A stretch of DNA of 64,000 nucleotides from contig NZ_JAJNEL010000002.1 of the NCBI RefSeq assembly GCF_029428675.1, forward strand, positions 248,001-312,000, read 5' to 3'. The stretch is from Streptomyces sp. JH14 (GTDB taxonomy: Bacteria > Actinomycetota > Actinomycetes > Streptomycetales > Streptomycetaceae). Shown here one piece after another: positions 1 through 8,428 of this stretch (positions are counted from its first letter, which is position 1; every line of letters starts with the position of its first letter). The notes below the pieces were generated by a model, which searched no databases, had not been told where the DNA came from, and saw nothing but the letters and a program-made list of their open reading frames with translations. The position numbers and the translations under genes are program-made.

Positions 1-108
1 GAGATCGCCACGTCCCTGGTCGGCTGGGCCGCCGCCCACCACGACGAGATCCGCGAGAACCGCGCCCGCACGACCTCAGCGCAGCCGAGTACGACTGCAC
101 GCGCCTGA
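1..108 (+). CDS. C-terminal end of an unidentified protein (partial)
   Basis: The first 35 codons are open from the window edge to a TGA at 106-108, and codon bias is that of a real gene (GC at third positions). The visible tail is hydrophilic and ends with a Thr/Ala-rich stretch. No motif is long enough to name a family. A hairpin that could terminate its transcript follows at 143-174. It could equally be the tail of a transposase or another remnant, given the decayed genes just downstream. Confidence 0.35.
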   Translation, partial: EIATSLVGWAAAHHDEIRENRARTTSAQPSTTARA

Positions 109-142
109 GCTACCGGAGACCGTCACCGACGGTAGCGAAACG

Positions 143-174
143 CGCGGCCACCCGCCTCCCCATCGCTGGCCGCG
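143..174 (+). terminator. Hairpin after the partial left-edge gene
   Basis: An 8-bp perfect stem, CGCGGCCA pairing with TGGCCGCG, around a 16-nt loop, 34 bp after the stop of the left-edge gene. No T-run follows, as is common in Streptomyces terminators. Confidence 0.45.
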
Positions 175-230
175 GGTGGAGGATTCCCACTGGCCACCGA
201 CATGGTGATCAGGGACTCGACACCTCATGA

Positions 231-812
231 TCACTCGGAGGCTGTGCCTGCCTCCGTTCCAGCCCGATCCGCGAACCCCACGGCCACGTCAGCCGCCTGA
301 ATCGGCATCAAGATGGACACATCGCCTGAACGACGCCACCCTGGGGCAAGGCCTGCCTGCCGATGGCCGCGCGCCACCGGGCGAACGCCTCGCCAGAGAT
401 CGGTATGGACCGGTCCGGATCGAAGCCCTCGTGGTCCTCCCAGCGCTCGCCGTGCACCACCGCGGGTGGCGGGACAGTTCTCGCTCCAGCTGCAGCCCGG
501 CCAGGAAGCGCCCACGCTCGGCGAGCAGGGACGTATGGGAGTGGTCGCAGTGAATGCTGCACGCCCAATGAACGATGACCATGTCCGGGCGGACCTCACG
601 GATCACGACGGCGATGGGCAGGACGGTGTCGTCGCCGGTGCCGAGGAGCCCGTCGTACTGGTCGGGTGGCCGCGCTCGCCTTGGGTCAGGGCGAGCAGGA
701 CACCACGGCCCCCGCTCAGGATGGGCTCGACAAGCACGGTCACTGCGGCGAGATCCACGTCGCCGACGTGACCGCCGATGGCGCGGATGGTCCTCGACCT
801 GGTCTCCATCAT
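231..812 (-). pseudogene. PIG-L family deacetylase, frameshifted remnant
   Basis: Read on the minus strand from an ATG at 812, three frames must be joined to recover one PIG-L-type (LmbE-like, GlcNAc deacetylase) protein. The first frame gives a family-like strand ending GERGHP near 690. The second continues with a stretch ending EVRPDMVIVHW, then CDHSHTSLLAERGRFLAGL. The third, after about 485, gives WEDHEGFDPD and ISEGAFARW-like sequence. The DH pair in CDHSH sits where the family has its metal ligands. Two frameshifts and a missing C-terminal end make a functional product unlikely. The family assignment comes from remembered family patterns and no search was run. Confidence 0.55.
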
Positions 813-984
813 GTGGGCCCCATACCTGAGGCCGCCGAACATGACGCCACGGATGCAGCGAGCACGGTGCGATCGGTGGCGAGGTAGCTGCGCAGGAGCG
901 GTACAGACGCTGTCGGGGTGATGTGTTGTGCGTGGTCCAGGGGGACGCGCCCGACACCATGGCGTGCTGGTCGGCGCGCAGCAG

Positions 985-1158
985 GTGCGCGCCGTGACGT
1001 TCATCGGATCGGACGCGGTCGGCGCCGCGCTACGCAGTATGACCAACCCCGCAGCCCGCCCGCAGTTCGAACTCGGCGATCGCAACGCAGCGTTGGGGTG
1101 CGCCGACGCCTATCAGCCACGCGCCGCCAAGGACGTTGCCGCGGGCGCATTCGGACAG
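985..1158 (+). pseudogene. Aldehyde dehydrogenase fragment
   Basis: About 58 residues match the central part of NAD(P)-dependent aldehyde dehydrogenases: VRAVTFIGSDAVG is the segment that precedes the catalytic Glu region, and PQFELGDRNAAL corresponds to the usual PxxELGGKNA motif, with Gly to Asp and Lys to Arg changes. The match stops at GAFGQ, just before the catalytic Cys should appear. There is no start codon context and no C-terminal half, so this is a decayed internal fragment. Confidence 0.6.
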
Positions 1159-1181
1159 CCGCCGAACGGTCCGGCCCTGCC

Positions 1182-1337
1182 GGGCACGAGGATCGGGAAG
1201 CCACCTACGAAGGCGGCGAAACGGCCGGTGCGCATGTGCGGGATACCGAGGGGCAGGTGATCGGCGCGGTCGGCGTGAGCGGAGTCAACGGAGAGCAGGA
1301 CAAGGCTGTGGGCGCTGCCGCACTGACCGCCTTCGAG
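1182..1337 (+). pseudogene. GlcG/HbpS-like heme-binding protein fragment
   Basis: In a different frame from the preceding aldehyde dehydrogenase piece, about 50 residues resemble the C-terminal end of GlcG/HbpS (DUF336) proteins: GQVIGAVGVSG followed by NGEQDKAV and a helix. The N-terminal two thirds are absent. It lies 23 bp from the aldehyde dehydrogenase fragment, so two unrelated genes were truncated and brought together here. Confidence 0.5.
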
Positions 1338-1731
1338 GCGAAGGTGGCGGGTGCCGCGAGCGGCCGATGTCTCCGGCTGGGTCACGGACCACACGTACAC
1401 GAACCTCTCCGACCATGACCCGCTGATCGGCTTCGCGTGCCGGTCACGTCCGCACGTTGATGACGTCGGACATGACAGTGGCTCGCCTCGGATGGCGAGC
1501 CTGTCGTCCCTTGTGGCCACCGTCCGGTGGCCCTCAGGTGTGCCGTCTCGACCGCAGCCGTGGTGCGGGGTGCGCCCGGGGGGTGGGGCGTGCCGTGGGT
1601 GGCTGCGGGAGTGGCTGTCGTGGGCAGGCCGGTCGCGCGGGACGCGGCCTGCGGTGATTCTCGTCCGGTCGGCCCGATGCGCGGGCTTGGTGCCTGTCTG
1701 CTGGGCGACCGGGGTGGTGCGTGGGGCTTGA
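1338..1731. other. Non-coding or decayed stretch
   Basis: No gene can be supported. A short plus-strand run near 1369-1430 containing LSDHDPLIGF resembles the C-terminal end of endonuclease/exonuclease/phosphatase-fold enzymes and may be another remnant, but it is too short to call. Confidence 0.3.
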
Positions 1732-2214
1732 TCAGTAGGCCGAGTTGACGTTGTCGATCGAGCCGTAGCGGTGGGCCGCGTAGTTGGCGGAGGCGGTGAT
1801 GTTGGCGACCGGGTCGTAGATGTTCTGCGAGGTGCCGGCGACGTGGTAGGTCTTGAAGGTGGGGTCGATGACCTGCATCAGGCCCTTGGAGGGGATGCCC
1901 TTCATGGCGTTGGAGTCCCAGTTGTTGATGGCGTTGGGGTTGCCGGAGGACTCGCGCATCAGGTTCTTGTGGATGCCCTCGTAGGTGGCCGGGATGCCCT
2001 GCTTGTGCAGGATCTCCAGCGACTGCTTGATCCAGCTGTCGACGTTGCCGCCGCTGGACTGGGCGGGGGCGGGAGCGGGGGTGGCGGCAGAGGCGGCCGG
2101 GGCGCTGACGACAGTGCCGGCCATCACCGCGGCGCCGGCGGCGACCATGCCCAGCGAGATCTTCTTGGTGCGGGTCATGCGGGCGAACTTCGTGGGCATC
2201 GCGGTGATCTGCAC
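1732..2214 (-). CDS. Secreted SLT-domain lytic transglycosylase-like protein
   Basis: The 160-residue product has a basic N-terminus, a hydrophobic stretch (about residues 19-38) and an ASA-type signal peptidase site near residue 44, so it is exported. After a short Pro/Ala linker comes a compact SLT/soluble lytic transglycosylase fold: the IHKNLMRESSGNPNAIN strand carries the catalytic Glu of the E-S/T-[GS] motif, followed by SKGLMQVIDPTFKTY and NYAAHRYGS. It should cleave glycan strands of peptidoglycan, as do the Rpf/SLT wall enzymes of streptomycetes. The gene is alone, with a 670-bp upstream region. The ATG at 2214 is used; Met at 2196 would also retain the signal peptide. Confidence 0.88.
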   Translation of the reverse strand: MQITAMPTKFARMTRTKKISLGMVAAGAAVMAGTVVSAPAASAATPAPAPAQSSGGNVDSWIKQSLEILHKQGIPATYEGIHKNLMRESSGNPNAINNWDSNAMKGIPSKGLMQVIDPTFKTYHVAGTSQNIYDPVANITASANYAAHRYGSIDNVNSAY

Positions 2215-2886
2215 TTGGTAATTCCTGTTCTGTCGGGGGGTGATGCCAAGAATTGTTAATCAGGAAGGAATCCCGGGTCAATGACCCCCTCCTACTACGA
2301 GGATTAGTATCGGGCATCTGAAACGATCCGGGGACGCCGAACAGCGCGGGGAACGAGCGTCGCCAGGTCTACTATTCGGCTTCATAGTGACGCGGGCCAT
2401 ATGGCTCACCCCACACGGCAAATGCCTCAAAACGACACAAGAGTGACGCAGATCATGTGACCCGCGTCATATCGAGGGCACCCAATTCGCTCACCGTAAT
2501 AACGGGAAAGCATTCCGTATTGACGAAGGGGGGCAGATTATGAGCGCGAGTCCACGAGGAATCCCGCACGGTGTGCGCCCGGCCCATCGATGACACGCAG
2601 CCCCGAAACGGTCGCGCGCTGCCGTCGGCGCAGAAAGGCTGATTCAGCGCCGCATGACCGCTTAAACGGCCAGGCCGCAGGCAAGCCGACAGGGTGCGCG
2701 GTCGGGCAGGTCCCGACCCGGGTGGCAAGTGGCACTGGAGGAAGTTCAGCGATCGCCGGGAAGCCGAATCCCGACAGAGCAGGGAGACCGGTCCGGCTGG
2801 GCACGGCTGCGACCGACGCCCCTTCTACGGGACGTAGGCCGCAGCGAAGCCACAGCGCACACAGATGATCTCGGTGAATCGACCGA
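2215..2886. other. Long intergenic region upstream of the SLT gene
   Basis: About 670 bp without a supportable gene. Its 2370-2540 part is noticeably less GC-rich than the surroundings, which fits a promoter region for the SLT gene. It holds the inverted copies annotated at 2388-2469. I looked for a c-di-AMP (ydaO) riboswitch, known in front of some streptomycete wall-hydrolase genes, and did not find its conserved core. Confidence 0.5.
2388..2469. repeat. Inverted copies of TGACGCGGGYCAYATG
   Basis: TGACGCGGGCCATATG at 2388-2403 recurs in inverted orientation at 2454-2469 with 2 of 16 mismatches; the core 9 bp are identical. They are separated by 50 bp in the AT-richer region 170-250 bp upstream of the SLT gene. 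This arrangement suggests a dimeric or looping regulator site. The regulator is unknown. Confidence 0.5.
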
Positions 2887-3537
2887 CTATGCCGTCGTAC
2901 GCCTGCGAATCGATTCCTTGTCCTCTTCGGGCAGCGCGTCGGCGATCAGCAGCCCCGGCAGGAGTTCCGGTTCGCGTGTCATCGCGCGGAAGGCGAGGGC
3001 GACGGTCACACCATGGTCGGGCCGGTGCACGATCTCGACCGGGTCGCCGGCGCGGATGGCGCCCGGCTCGATGACCCGCAGATACGCGCCCGGCAACGCG
3101 GCCTGCGTGAACCTCTTGATCCAACCGTCGCGCTCCAGCCATCCCTGGAACGTCGCGCAGGGGATCCGGGCACACGACACCTCGAGGACGACCTCAGGTC
3201 CGATGCGCCACCGCTCACCGATGAGGGCACCGTTGACGTCGAGGCCGGCGGTCGTGAGGTTCTCGCCGAAGACACCGTTGGCCAGCGACCTGCCCAGCTC
3301 GGTCTCCCAGCCGTCGAGGTCCTCACGGGCGTAGGCGTAGACGGCCTGGTCGGAACCACCGTGGTGCTTCACGTCATAGACACGGTCACCCGCGAGGCCG
3401 ACCGCACCGGTGCCCTTGGGGCCCGGGGCAGTGACGGCGACCGGACCGTGAACAGGCCGCTTGTCGATCCCTGTCGCGTTGAGCCCCTTCCACGGATTGG
3501 ATCGGGGCTTGCCCACATTGACGGAGAGCAGCTTCAT
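2887..3537 (-). CDS. MOSC domain-containing protein (YiiM-like)
   Basis: The 216-residue protein has the MOSC fold expected to bind molybdopterin-type sulfur carriers or to handle sulfur/metal transfer. Visible features are the N-terminal MKLLSVNVGKPR strand, GLAGDRVYDVKHHGGSDQAVYAYA (the family GDxHGGxxxAVYAY motif), GVFGENLTT, and the Cys-containing CARIPCATFQGWL motif where MOSC proteins place their conserved cysteine. The start is the ATG at 3537, directly in front of the family N-terminus, although the frame stays open upstream. It is convergent with nothing and lies 71 bp from the LysR gene end on the same strand. Confidence 0.85.
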   Translation of the reverse strand: MKLLSVNVGKPRSNPWKGLNATGIDKRPVHGPVAVTAPGPKGTGAVGLAGDRVYDVKHHGGSDQAVYAYAREDLDGWETELGRSLANGVFGENLTTAGLDVNGALIGERWRIGPEVVLEVSCARIPCATFQGWLERDGWIKRFTQAALPGAYLRVIEPGAIRAGDPVEIVHRPDHGVTVALAFRAMTREPELLPGLLIADALPEEDKESIRRRTTA

Positions 3538-3608
3538 GCGGGCGATAGTACGGTCCACAATGCGCCGCGGGAGACCCATTTTCTCGTCAGCCCTTTGGGG
3601 TCGATCAG

Positions 3609-4517
3609 CTACGGTCTGTATGGCGTACCGTGACCGATTGTTGCCAGGAGGCTCGCGACGAGCGGGTTTTGGTCGTTCTTGCGCCATGCGACGGCGACGC
3701 GCGTGCGGGCGTCGCCGGGCTCGATTCCGCGGAAAGCGACGCCTTTGAGGCGGATGCGCCGGATACTCGCCGGGGCCAGTGACACACCCAGGCCGGTCTC
3801 GACCAAGGCGCAGACGGTCTGCCATTCCACCGCTCGCTGAGTCACATGGGGCGTGAAGCCTGCTTCGGTGCACAGGCCGGTGATCCGGTCGTGCAACTGC
3901 GGGCCGACCTCCCGGGGCAACAGCACGAAGGGCGAGTCCGCCAACTGGTCAAGCGGGACGGTCCGTTGGGCGGCAAGGGGGTGCGCGGCCGGCAGGACTG
4001 CCACGAAGGGCTCGGTCAGCACGGTCTTGAAGGCGAGCTCCGTTTCATCGGCTGAGGGCTCGCGCAGCAGGCCGATGTCGATGGTGCCGTCGTGCAGAGC
4101 AGCGACCTGCGGCGCACTGGTCATCTCATGGATGTCCAGATGCACATCGGGATACCGGTCCCGGAAGGTGCGCAGCATGCCGGGCAGCACGGTCAGGGCG
4201 AGGGAGGCGGCGAAGCCGATCCGCAGACGGCCGGCCCGGCCGCTGCCGACAGCCCGGGCCGCGCTCAGGCCGTCGGCCAGGTCGGTGAGGGCCCGCCGGG
4301 CGGCGGGCAGAAGTTCCCGGCCGGCCGCGGTGAGGGTGACACGTCCTGGTGCACGGTGGAACAAGGCGTGGCCGACCTTGTCCTCGAGGCGGCGGATCTG
4401 CTGGCTCAGCGGCGGCTGGGCGATGCCCAGGCGGGCGGCCGCGTGGCCGAAATGGAGTTCCTCGGCAAGCACGGTGAAGGCGTGCAGTTGCGGGAGGGGA
4501 AGTTCAGGGCGCTCCAT
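3609..4517 (-). CDS. LysR family transcriptional regulator
   Basis: A 302-residue LysR-type regulator of normal length. Residues 8-65 form the winged helix-turn-helix (LHAFTVLAEELHFGHAAARLGIAQPPLSQQIRRLE), followed by the effector-binding domain. It is transcribed away from the RidA-family gene at 4590 across a 72-bp gap, the usual LysR layout in which the regulator controls its divergent neighbour and itself. The ligand is unknown; control of an imine/enamine-detoxifying enzyme would suggest an amino-acid-derived signal. This is an inference from position only. Confidence 0.9.
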   Translation of the reverse strand: MERPELPLPQLHAFTVLAEELHFGHAAARLGIAQPPLSQQIRRLEDKVGHALFHRAPGRVTLTAAGRELLPAARRALTDLADGLSAARAVGSGRAGRLRIGFAASLALTVLPGMLRTFRDRYPDVHLDIHEMTSAPQVAALHDGTIDIGLLREPSADETELAFKTVLTEPFVAVLPAAHPLAAQRTVPLDQLADSPFVLLPREVGPQLHDRITGLCTEAGFTPHVTQRAVEWQTVCALVETGLGVSLAPASIRRIRLKGVAFRGIEPGDARTRVAVAWRKNDQNPLVASLLATIGHGTPYRP

Positions 4518-4589
4518 ATGCCTAGAGATATCAGGTCATGCCTGCGGCTGTATTAGACGTATCCATGCCGGCCGCTTAGCGTTCGGCGC
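4518..4589. promoter_or_regulatory. Divergent LysR/RidA control region
   Basis: This 72-bp gap must contain both promoters. It holds an AT-rich core with GATATC and a CCT-N9-AGG dyad, compatible with a LysR T-N11-A type site. No exact consensus promoter stands out. Confidence 0.35.
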
Positions 4590-4979
4590 ATGAGAGAGCG
4601 ACGTGCGATCCTCAGCGGCTCGACGTTCGAGGAGCAGATCGGTTACGCCCGTGCCGTCGTCGACGGCGACTGGGTCCATGTGTCCGGGACGACCGGGTTC
4701 GACTACGCCACCATGACGATCTCCGATGATGTGGTGGAGCAGGCCGAGCAGTGTCTGCGCAACATCGAGGGCGCTCTGGCCGAGGCCACGTGCACCTTCG
4801 GCGACGTGGTGCGGGTGCGCTACCTGCTGCCCGACCGTGAGGACTTCGAACGCTGCTGGCCGGTCCTGCGCCGCTGCTTCGGCGAAGTACGGCCGGCCGC
4901 CACGATGCTCATGTGCGGTCTCTCGGACCCCCGTATGAAGATCGAGATCGAGGTGTACGCGCGGCGCGCCATGGTGTGA
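4590..4979 (+). CDS. RidA family (YjgF/UK114) protein
   Basis: The 129-residue product matches the small trimeric RidA/YjgF fold, which hydrolyses reactive enamines and imines. Visible are YARAVVDGDWVHVSGTTGFD near the N-terminus, a conserved core DVVRVRYLLPDREDF, and the C-terminal RPAATMLMCGLSDPRMKIEIEVYA, which is the family PARsxvxvxxLxxpxxxVEIE pattern with Cys rather than Arg at the active-site region. Met replaces the usual acidic residue before KIEIE. It is divergent from a LysR regulator likely to control it. Confidence 0.88.
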   Translation: MRERRAILSGSTFEEQIGYARAVVDGDWVHVSGTTGFDYATMTISDDVVEQAEQCLRNIEGALAEATCTFGDVVRVRYLLPDREDFERCWPVLRRCFGEVRPAATMLMCGLSDPRMKIEIEVYARRAMV

Positions 4980-5116
4980 ACGGCCCGCACGGCCCGGCCG
5001 GGGGGAAACCATCGGCTTCCGGCTGCGGCGCGGCGTCCCCTGGTCCGACCTGCCCCCACGGCACGGGCCTCGGATGGCCGCACACGAACGACACCTGGCA
5101 CTCCGGCCTGGAGCAT

Positions 5117-5683
5117 TCACCGGGATGAGCCGGATCCGCGCCAGGGCGTGGGCAGCGTGTATTCCCATCCGGGCTGCCACGGAGAGGGTGCCTCGACCAG
5201 GGCCGGCCAGCGGGCGCCGGTGAGCAGGCAGTCCAGCGCCCAGCGGTTCGCGGAGTGTGCGATCACGAGGACGCGGGTTCCGTCCCGGTCAGCGGCGAGG
5301 TCGCGCAGGAAGTCGTCTGTGGCGGCCTGAACGTCGCGGTAGCTCTGCCCGCCAGGAAAGGGTTCATCGATGTGCCGGGCCCGCCGGGCCTGGATGAGGG
5401 CCATCGGCCGGCCGTTGAGTGCCCCGTAGTTGCATTCACGCAGGCGGACGTCCTGGTGGACGGGCAGCGAGGTGTCGGCGAAGGCGATCCGCGCAGTTTC
5501 CACGGCGCGGTCCAGGTCGGAGGTAAAGACTGCGGCGATGCCGTCGTCCCGGCGGCGACGGCCGAGTTCGCGTGCCTGCGCGCGGCCGGTCGCCGAGAGC
5601 GTGCCCGGCAGCCGCCCGGTCGCGATCCTCGCCTCGTTGTCGGCCGTGGTGGCGTGGGTCTCGTAGACGATCTGGAGGGACAT
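5117..5683 (-). CDS. Histidine phosphatase superfamily protein with atypical RHG motif
   Basis: A 188-residue phosphoglycerate-mutase-like protein. The N-terminal catalytic motif reads ETHATTADNEA, so the usual Arg of RHG is replaced while the phosphate-accepting His (residue 10) and the downstream Asn are kept. Other family elements are TSDLDRAVETA, RLRECNYGALNG with the catalytic acid, and the second His in VIAHSANRWALD. The C-terminal tail is Trp/Pro-rich. This subfamily keeps ETHxTTxDN, so it may still be an active phosphatase on a small metabolite, but the substrate cannot be told. It stands alone, with the amidohydrolase gene starting 231 bp away on the other strand. Confidence 0.85.
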   Translation of the reverse strand: MSLQIVYETHATTADNEARIATGRLPGTLSATGRAQARELGRRRRDDGIAAVFTSDLDRAVETARIAFADTSLPVHQDVRLRECNYGALNGRPMALIQARRARHIDEPFPGGQSYRDVQAATDDFLRDLAADRDGTRVLVIAHSANRWALDCLLTGARWPALVEAPSPWQPGWEYTLPTPWRGSGSSR

Positions 5684-5914
5684 GCAGCAACTCCATCGAG
5701 GTCAGGCGGATGCACCGCCGTGACGGCAAACTCCGTGAAGGACCCGTCGATTGGTTCGGGACACCGACGAGGCGGAGTACCTATTCTTCGCGACCGCCCA
5801 GAGGCCGAGGCCGACTTCGCAGACAATCAGGTACGGCGCGTCTGGGGCCTCACAGACGGCACTCGCGCCGCGCACGCCCGCACCCCTGAACCGAGCCACC
5901 CGAAGGAACCCTCC

Positions 5915-6736
5915 ATGGGCCATGCCGTACCGCCGTTCCGCCTGCTGCCCGGCGCGCCCACGTCACCGGTCCTGCTGCACGTGCCGCACTCGGCGCGCAC
6001 CGTCCCCGATCACATACGCGCCGGAATCGAGCTGGACGACGATGCGCTGAATCTCGAACTCGACCACATCACGGATTCCCACACCGCCGAACTGGCCTCC
6101 GCAGCCGCCGCATCCGCCCCGGTCACCCCCTGGCGATTCGTCAACGGCCTGTCGAGGCTCGTCATCGACCCCGAACGGTTCCCCGACGAACGCGAGGAAA
6201 TGCTGGCCGTCGGCATGGGCGCGGTCTACACACAGACGTCGCACCGCGAGCTGCTGCGCTCATCGGACCTGGATCCGCAGCCGTTGATCGACCGCTACTT
6301 CCACCCGTATGCCGCAGCGATGACGGCCGCCGTCGACGAACGCCTGGCAGCCACCGGACGCGCCGTCATCATCGACGTCCACTCCTACCCCACGGCGCCA
6401 CTCCCGTACGAACTCCACGGCTCGGGCCCGCGCCCACCGATCTGCCTCGGCACCGATGCCTTCCACACCCCGCCGCACCTGCTGGCCCAGGCCGAGGAGG
6501 CCTTCGCCGGATTCGGGGGCACGGGCGTCAACAGCCCCTTCGCCGGTACATACGTACCGCTGAAGCACTACGGCGCGGACCCGCGAGTCAGCGCGCTGAT
6601 GGTCGAGATCCGTCGAGACGTGTACATGCCCGAGCCAGGCGGCCCTGCGGGGCGCGGACTGACCGAGGTGGCTGCGGCACTGGCCGGGCTCGTCGACATG
6701 GTCTCGAACCCGGACGGGGCGAAGGGGCACCCGTGA
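5915..6736 (+). CDS. N-formylglutamate amidohydrolase family protein
   Basis: The 273-residue product belongs to the FGase family, zinc amidohydrolases that release formate from N-formyl-L-glutamate in histidine degradation and related reactions. Seen in sequence are VLLHVPHSARTVP near residue 20, LDHITDSHTAELA, GLSRLVIDPERFPDE with the conserved Arg and Asp, VIIDVHSYP, and the C-terminal ALMVEIRRDVYM. The start ATG at 5915 follows an AAGGA ribosome site and matches the family N-terminus; the frame is open much further upstream but without coding character. No hut genes are adjacent, so the real substrate may be another N-acyl amino acid. Confidence 0.85.
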   Translation: MGHAVPPFRLLPGAPTSPVLLHVPHSARTVPDHIRAGIELDDDALNLELDHITDSHTAELASAAAASAPVTPWRFVNGLSRLVIDPERFPDEREEMLAVGMGAVYTQTSHRELLRSSDLDPQPLIDRYFHPYAAAMTAAVDERLAATGRAVIIDVHSYPTAPLPYELHGSGPRPPICLGTDAFHTPPHLLAQAEEAFAGFGGTGVNSPFAGTYVPLKHYGADPRVSALMVEIRRDVYMPEPGGPAGRGLTEVAAALAGLVDMVSNPDGAKGHP

Positions 6737-6891
6737 CGACGCGATTCGAAGCTGCGCCCTTCCCTCGACGTCCAAGGAGTGCGTGGACAGCCAGGTCCTG
6801 AGCTGCACCTTGTGAATGTTTGCCCATGAATCGTCGGATTTCTTGATCTCAACTTGCGCCGAATACCTACCCCCAAGTAACTAAATGGTGC

Positions 6892-7533
6892 ATGAAGCTT
6901 TTCAGCCGCAGCTCCACACCCCCACGCCCGGTGGCACCCGCCGCTCCGCCGACCCCCACTGCCGCCGTGGTGCCGGATCCTGCCCTGGCAGCCCTTACCG
7001 GAGAGTGGACGATCGACCCCGCGCACAGCAGGATCGGGTTCTCCGTGCGGCACGCCATGGTGACGACGGTGCGCGGCTCCTTCGCGGAGTACGAGAGCCG
7101 CCTTTATTTCGACGGCCGGAACCCGGCTCGCTCCCGGGCCGAAATCTCGCTGTCCACCGCCAGCGTGGACACCGGAGTGGAGCAACGCGACGCCCACCTG
7201 GTGGGCCGTGACTTCCTGGACGCCGCGCGGCATCCGCGGATGACCTTCGCGAGCACCGCCGTACACCTCACGGCCAAGGACGTGTACCGCATGACCGGCG
7301 ACCTCACCATCAGGGAAACGACCCGCCCCGTAGCCCTGGACCTCACCTATATAGGTCACGTCACCGACCCGTTCGGATACGAACGGGTCGGCTTCGACGG
7401 CACCACCACCATCAACCGTTCCGACTGGGGCCTGACCTACAACGCCCGGCTGGCCGAGGGCGGGGCCATGGTGAGCGAGAGGCTCCGCCTTCAGTTCGAC
7501 ATCGCGGCCATCCGCTCCGACCCCTCCGACTGA
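6892..7533 (+). CDS. YceI family protein
   Basis: This 213-residue protein has a Pro/Ala-rich N-terminal extension of about 45 residues with no clear signal peptide, then a YceI lipocalin-like beta barrel: GEWTIDPAHSRIGFSVRH, GSFAEYESRLYFD, VEQRDAHLVGRDFLDAARHP and the terminal INRSDWGLTYNA. YceI proteins bind polyisoprenoid or amphiphilic ligands; many streptomycetes have cytosolic paralogues like this one. No operon partner is evident. The 155-bp upstream region is AT-richer than average. Confidence 0.9.
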   Translation: MKLFSRSSTPPRPVAPAAPPTPTAAVVPDPALAALTGEWTIDPAHSRIGFSVRHAMVTTVRGSFAEYESRLYFDGRNPARSRAEISLSTASVDTGVEQRDAHLVGRDFLDAARHPRMTFASTAVHLTAKDVYRMTGDLTIRETTRPVALDLTYIGHVTDPFGYERVGFDGTTTINRSDWGLTYNARLAEGGAMVSERLRLQFDIAAIRSDPSD

Positions 7534-7570
7534 CCGGCTCGCACGTGACGGGAAGGCGTTGCTCAGTGCG

Positions 7571-7924
7571 CTAACTCGACCCCCGCTCCGCCTCCTCGGC
7601 CACCCGCTTGATGTGCGCCAGCCGACGGTCCCAGTCGGCCGCCAGCGCGGCCATCCACCGCGCCGTCGCGTTCAGCGCCGCGGGCCGCACCTCGTACCGC
7701 ACCTCGCGTCCGACCCGGCTGCCGGAAACCAGTCCCGCGGCGTCCAGGACGGCGAGGTGCTTGACCACCGCCTGCCGCGAGACGGGAAGTTGTTGGGCGA
7801 GGGTCGTCGCGGTGGACTCGCCCTGTGCGCCGAGCAGATCGAGCAGCCGGCGCCGCGTCGGGTCGGCCAGCGCTCCGAGGACGCTGTCGACCGCCTCGTC
7901 GGTGCGGCGACTGTCGTCCGTCAC
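7571..7924 (-). CDS. ArsR family winged-helix repressor
   Basis: The 117-residue protein is a typical ArsR/SmtB-fold regulator: ALADPTRRRLLDLLGAQG, then the recognition helix region LPVSRQAVVKHLAVLDAAGLV and the wing SRVGREVRYEV. No metal-binding Cys cluster is present, as in the ArsR subgroup paired with SRPBCC genes. Its GTG start overlaps the stop of the upstream SRPBCC gene (GTGA), so the two are translationally coupled. The two GCAAC-N6-GTTGC palindromes in front of the operon are its probable operators. Confidence 0.9.
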   Translation of the reverse strand: MTDDSRRTDEAVDSVLGALADPTRRRLLDLLGAQGESTATTLAQQLPVSRQAVVKHLAVLDAAGLVSGSRVGREVRYEVRPAALNATARWMAALAADWDRRLAHIKRVAEEAERGSS

Positions 7925-8367
7925 GCGGACGACTCTTCGGCGCGCGCCTTGAGCGCGTCGAGCTCCTGGGGCCAGCCGCCGGTGTTGTCCTTCACCGCCC
8001 GGCGGCGCAGTTCCTCGGACCCGGCCAGCGTTGCGAACCCGCTCTCGACGACGCGGAGCCGCGTCTTGTCGCCTTCCGGGGTCAGCGTGAACTCCACCAG
8101 GGTGCTGTTGTCCTCCCGCAGTTCTTCTCCGGGGAACGCACTGGCCCAGCGGTACGCGAGGTAGGTCGGCGGCTCGACCTTCTCGACACGTACCGGGAAG
8201 TCGCCGTACTCGGGGTTCTTCGCCACCATCGACGCGCCTTCTTCGGCCACGGTGCCGGGCAGGCTCGCCTTGTCGGCAACCCAGAAGCCGGGTTCGGCGA
8301 CCAGCGACCAGACCCGCGCCAGAGGCGCCTCGATCAGGGTTTCGCGTTCGATCCTGTCCTCGCTCAT
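7921..8367 (-). CDS. SRPBCC (AHSA1/START-like) domain protein
   Basis: A 148-residue single-domain START-like protein: RETLIEAPLARVWSLVAEPGFWV is the family N-terminal strand-helix, followed by alternating strands and the long C-terminal helix GGWPQELDALKARAEE that closes the hydrophobic cavity. Such AHSA1 proteins bind small hydrophobic molecules and are commonly encoded with an ArsR repressor, here immediately downstream with a 4-bp overlap. The ATG at 8367 is preceded by GGAG. It is the first gene of a two-gene operon. Confidence 0.88.
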   Translation of the reverse strand: MSEDRIERETLIEAPLARVWSLVAEPGFWVADKASLPGTVAEEGASMVAKNPEYGDFPVRVEKVEPPTYLAYRWASAFPGEELREDNSTLVEFTLTPEGDKTRLRVVESGFATLAGSEELRRRAVKDNTGGWPQELDALKARAEESSA

Positions 8368-8395
8368 GGGGACTCCTTCGTCGATGCCATTGAAT

Positions 8396-8411
8396 GCAAC
8401 TCCAGAGTTGC
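8396..8411. promoter_or_regulatory. Probable ArsR operator 1
   Basis: GCAACTCCAGAGTTGC is a perfect dyad (extended by one T/A pair on each side) lying 29 bp upstream of the SRPBCC start. It shares the pattern GCAAC-N6-GTTGC with a second site 33 bp further upstream. Confidence 0.65.
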
Positions 8412-8428
8412 ACATCACTCTCCCAGGA

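Noticed and set aside
2215..2540. c-di-AMP (ydaO) riboswitch in front of the SLT gene
   Set aside because: These riboswitches precede some streptomycete wall-hydrolase genes, but the conserved core was not found on the relevant strand.
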